Part shown: one piece after another, positions 62,267 through 64,000 of the stretch
How the letters are laid out: every line of letters starts with the position of its first letter
Position numbering within the stretch: the stretch's first letter is position 1
From: CAVOOW01 sp963697675
GTDB lineage: Bacteria > Actinomycetota > Actinomycetes > JACCUZ01
Assembly (NCBI GenBank): GCA_963697675.1
Contig: CAVOOW010000001.1
Span: 434,001-498,000 of the forward strand
DNA length: 64,000 bases
Reading direction: 5' to 3'
Notes under the pieces: generated by a model
Told to the model about the DNA's origin: nothing
Database searches by the model: none
What the model saw: the letters and a program-made list of their open reading frames with translations, nothing else
Program-made: the position numbers and the translations under genes

Positions 62267-63414
62267 TCAGCTGAACGTCTGGTTGAACGAACGCAGCGAC
62301 GCAAATCCGTTGCTGTACCACTGGATCTCGGTCATCGACGCGGCGCTGAGCTCCATGCGATAGAGCGACGACGTAGGTGCACCGAGACTCAGCCGCACGA
62401 GCGTCTTGATCGGCGTGACGTGGCTGACGAGCAGGACCGTGCCCTCCGGATGACGGGCGAGCACCTTGTCGCGCGCACGCCGCACGCGGCGGCCGACGGC
62501 ATCGAACGACTCACCGCCGGGCGGGGCCACTGACGGCGACGACAGCCACGCGTCCAGCTCGTCCGGCCAGCGTTCGCGTACCTCGGCGAAGGTGTGACCC
62601 TCCCACTCGCCGAACGCGCACTCGCGCAGCTCATCGATCTCGCGGACCGGAAGGCCGAGTGGCACCAGCCACGGTCTCAGCCGTCTCGCGGGTGCGGCGC
62701 ATCGGCGAGCTGACGACTGCGGTGATCCCGCGATCGGTCAACGCCGCCGCCGCAGCCGCCGCCTGCGCGCGACCGTTCTCCGCGAGCGGCGGGTCCGCGC
62801 CACCACTGCCGCTGAACAGCTTGCGGACCGTGTGGGCGGTCTCGCCGTGCCGCAACAGCAGGGTGGTCGTCGGCGTGCCGAGACCGATGTCCCAACCGAC
62901 GAGCTTTTCGGCAGGAGGCTCGACCTCTGCCTCGTCGACGAACGGCTCGTCCTGGGAATCGACCTGCGGGCGCTGCGTTGCTCGACGACTCCGACCACGT
63001 CTGCCCGCGGGCCGCCGCGTCGAGGGCCTCGTTCGCCAGCCGGTCGGCGTGCTTGTTGCGCTCGCGCGGCACCCACGTATAGGTCACCCGGTCGGCGGGC
63101 ATGATCTCCCGCGCCCGCAACGCGAGCGGCCGCATCGACGGGTGCTTGATCTTCCAGCGGCCGGAAAGCTGCTCGACCACCAGCTTGGAGTCCAGGCGCG
63201 CCTCGACCGTCGCGTCCGGGTCGATCTCCTGCGCCGCGGTGAGGCCGGCGATCAGGCCGCGGTACTCCGCGACGTTGTTGGTGTCGATGCCGATGTACTC
63301 CGCGCGCTCCGCGAGTACCTGCCCAGTCTCCGCGTCGCGAACGACCGCGCCGTAAGCCGCCGGACCCGGGTTGCCTCGGGATCCGCCATCGGCCTCGACG
63401 ATGAAACGCGGCAC
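62267..63414 (-). CDS. Bifunctional RNase H / acid phosphatase, with two +1 frame breaks
   Basis: About 380 residues after correction. The N-terminal RNase HI domain reads VEADGGSRGNPGPAAYGAVV, then the catalytic Asp and Glu in IGIDTNNVAEYRGLIAGL and ARLDSKLVVEQLSGRWK. The C-terminal histidine-phosphatase (CobC-like) domain has LLLRHGETAHTVRKLFSGSG, SSPMRRTRETAE, ECAFGEWEG and VLLVSHVTPIKTLVR. Breaks: near 62988, where SSNAAP continues as QVDSQDEPFVDEAEV; and near 62665, where ETAETVAG continues as PLGLPVREIDELREC. The fused architecture is known in mycobacteria. GTG start 63414. Confidence 0.92.
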
Positions 63415-63417
63415 GCC

Positions 63418-64000
63418 CTAGAGACCGGACTCTGACGTGCGGATCAGGATGCGCCGGCACTCCTCGCAGCGCATCACCTCGTCATCCTCGGCAGTGCGCA
63501 GCTGGTTGATCTCCACGGTGTTGAGCTCGAGCCGGCAGCCGGTGCAACGCCGCTGTCGCAGCTCGGCGGCACCTACACCCGCAGACTGCGCGCGGATCTT
63601 CTCGTACAGCGTCACCAGGTCTGCGTCCACCGAGCCGGCCTGGGTGTCGCGCTGGGCTCGCAACGCCTCGGTCTCGTTGTCGATCTCGGCCGTCTTCATG
63701 GTTCGTGCCGCCGCCAGCTCGGCCATGTTCGCCTCGGCCGCCACCTTCTGCGCGGTGAGCTCGGACTGCAGGCTCTGCGACGACTCCAGCCGCTCCATCA
63801 CGTCGAGGACGATGTCTTCGAGGTCGCTCTGTCGCTTGGCGAGGGTGTTGATCTCGTGCTGGAGGCCCTCGAGCTCCTTGGGCGAGTTCACCTGACCTGC
63901 GTCGAGCCGTTGCTGGTCCCGGGCGGCGCGGGTGCGCACCTGCTCGACGTCGCCCTCGGCCTTGCTCAGCTCGCGCGCGACATCGCTGGCCTCGGTCTCC
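63418..64000 (-). CDS. Coiled-coil C4 zinc-ribbon protein, 5' part cut by window edge
   Basis: The visible 194 residues are a long charged coiled coil (ELEGLQHEINTLAKRQSDLE, MAELAAARTMKTAEIDNETE) followed by a four-cysteine zinc ribbon, RRCTGCRLEL and MRCEECRRIL. This matches the actinobacterial zf-RING_7/CT398-like family. Its stop lies three bases before the RNase H/phosphatase start, so they form an operon. The N-terminus continues beyond 64000. Function is unknown; a nucleic-acid or scaffold role is often suggested. Confidence 0.88.
   Translation of the reverse strand, partial: ETEASDVARELSKAEGDVEQVRTRAARDQQRLDAGQVNSPKELEGLQHEINTLAKRQSDLEDIVLDVMERLESSQSLQSELTAQKVAAEANMAELAAARTMKTAEIDNETEALRAQRDTQAGSVDADLVTLYEKIRAQSAGVGAAELRQRRCTGCRLELNTVEINQLRTAEDDEVMRCEECRRILIRTSESGL

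Overview
The window is high-GC, gene-dense DNA with GTG/ATG starts. It comes from an actinobacterium (Actinomycetota), probably a soil-type lineage such as Frankiales, Jatrophihabitantales or Nakamurellales; I cannot fix the genus. Supporting signs are a GlnR-type operator before glnA, paired glnA1/glnA2 with glnE, an F420-family LLM oxidoreductase, an ECF41 sigma/epimerase pair, DUF4191 and a DUF222-HNH (13E12-type) protein. The core gene order (cobT, gcvT, pepA, lpd/sucB, TIGR01777 protein, lipB, lipA, DUF4191, RDD, glnA1, glnE, glnA2, panB, RNase H/phosphatase, zinc-ribbon protein) resembles, from memory, the Rv2207-Rv2229c stretch of Mycobacterium tuberculosis.

Layout. 1-17.5 kb: cobalamin (cobT), glycine cleavage (gcvT), a leucyl aminopeptidase, then a lipoate block in which lpd and sucB are lipoyl-dependent enzymes and lipB/lipA make the cofactor. 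A membrane pseudokinase and a peptidase E lie between. 17.5-30 kb: nitrogen assimilation, with GlnR-controlled glnA, adenylyltransferase glnE, glnA2 and a class I amidotransferase. It is interrupted at 19.1-24.6 kb by accessory genes: two copies of an unnamed small winged-helix-like family, a tandem trio of RTX-like secreted proteins (two decayed), a sulfotransferase and an MFS transporter. 30-39 kb: a Trp/His-repeat miniprotein, a GGDEF-EAL protein, nadE, panB, a BtuF-like protein, a histone H1-like protein and map. 39-53 kb: regulators and surface functions (ECF41 sigma with its epimerase and promoter, two more ECF factors, an anti-sigma factor, a LuxR/LAL regulator, a secreted M15 peptidase, lipoproteins, a second GGDEF protein and a GH1 glucosidase). 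53.5-55.8 kb: the scar of an integrated element at the 3' end of rnpB, with an att-like duplication, an integrase remnant and a third copy of the small winged-helix family. 56-64 kb: an RNB exonuclease next to rnpB, a SLC13/ArsB-type transporter, the DUF222-HNH gene, an F420-type oxidoreductase, RNase H/phosphatase and a zinc-ribbon protein.

Two window-wide patterns stand out. First, eight otherwise well-conserved or plausible genes carry nine single-base frame breaks, and every one is a net +1 insertion. I think insertion-biased sequencing error is more likely than decay. Second, intergenic spaces hold several families of palindromic or tandem elements (GCATGATCGACTT-type, GGCATGCGCGATT-type, long hairpins at convergent gene ends) that recur across the window. 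No tRNA, CRISPR array or intact transposase was seen.
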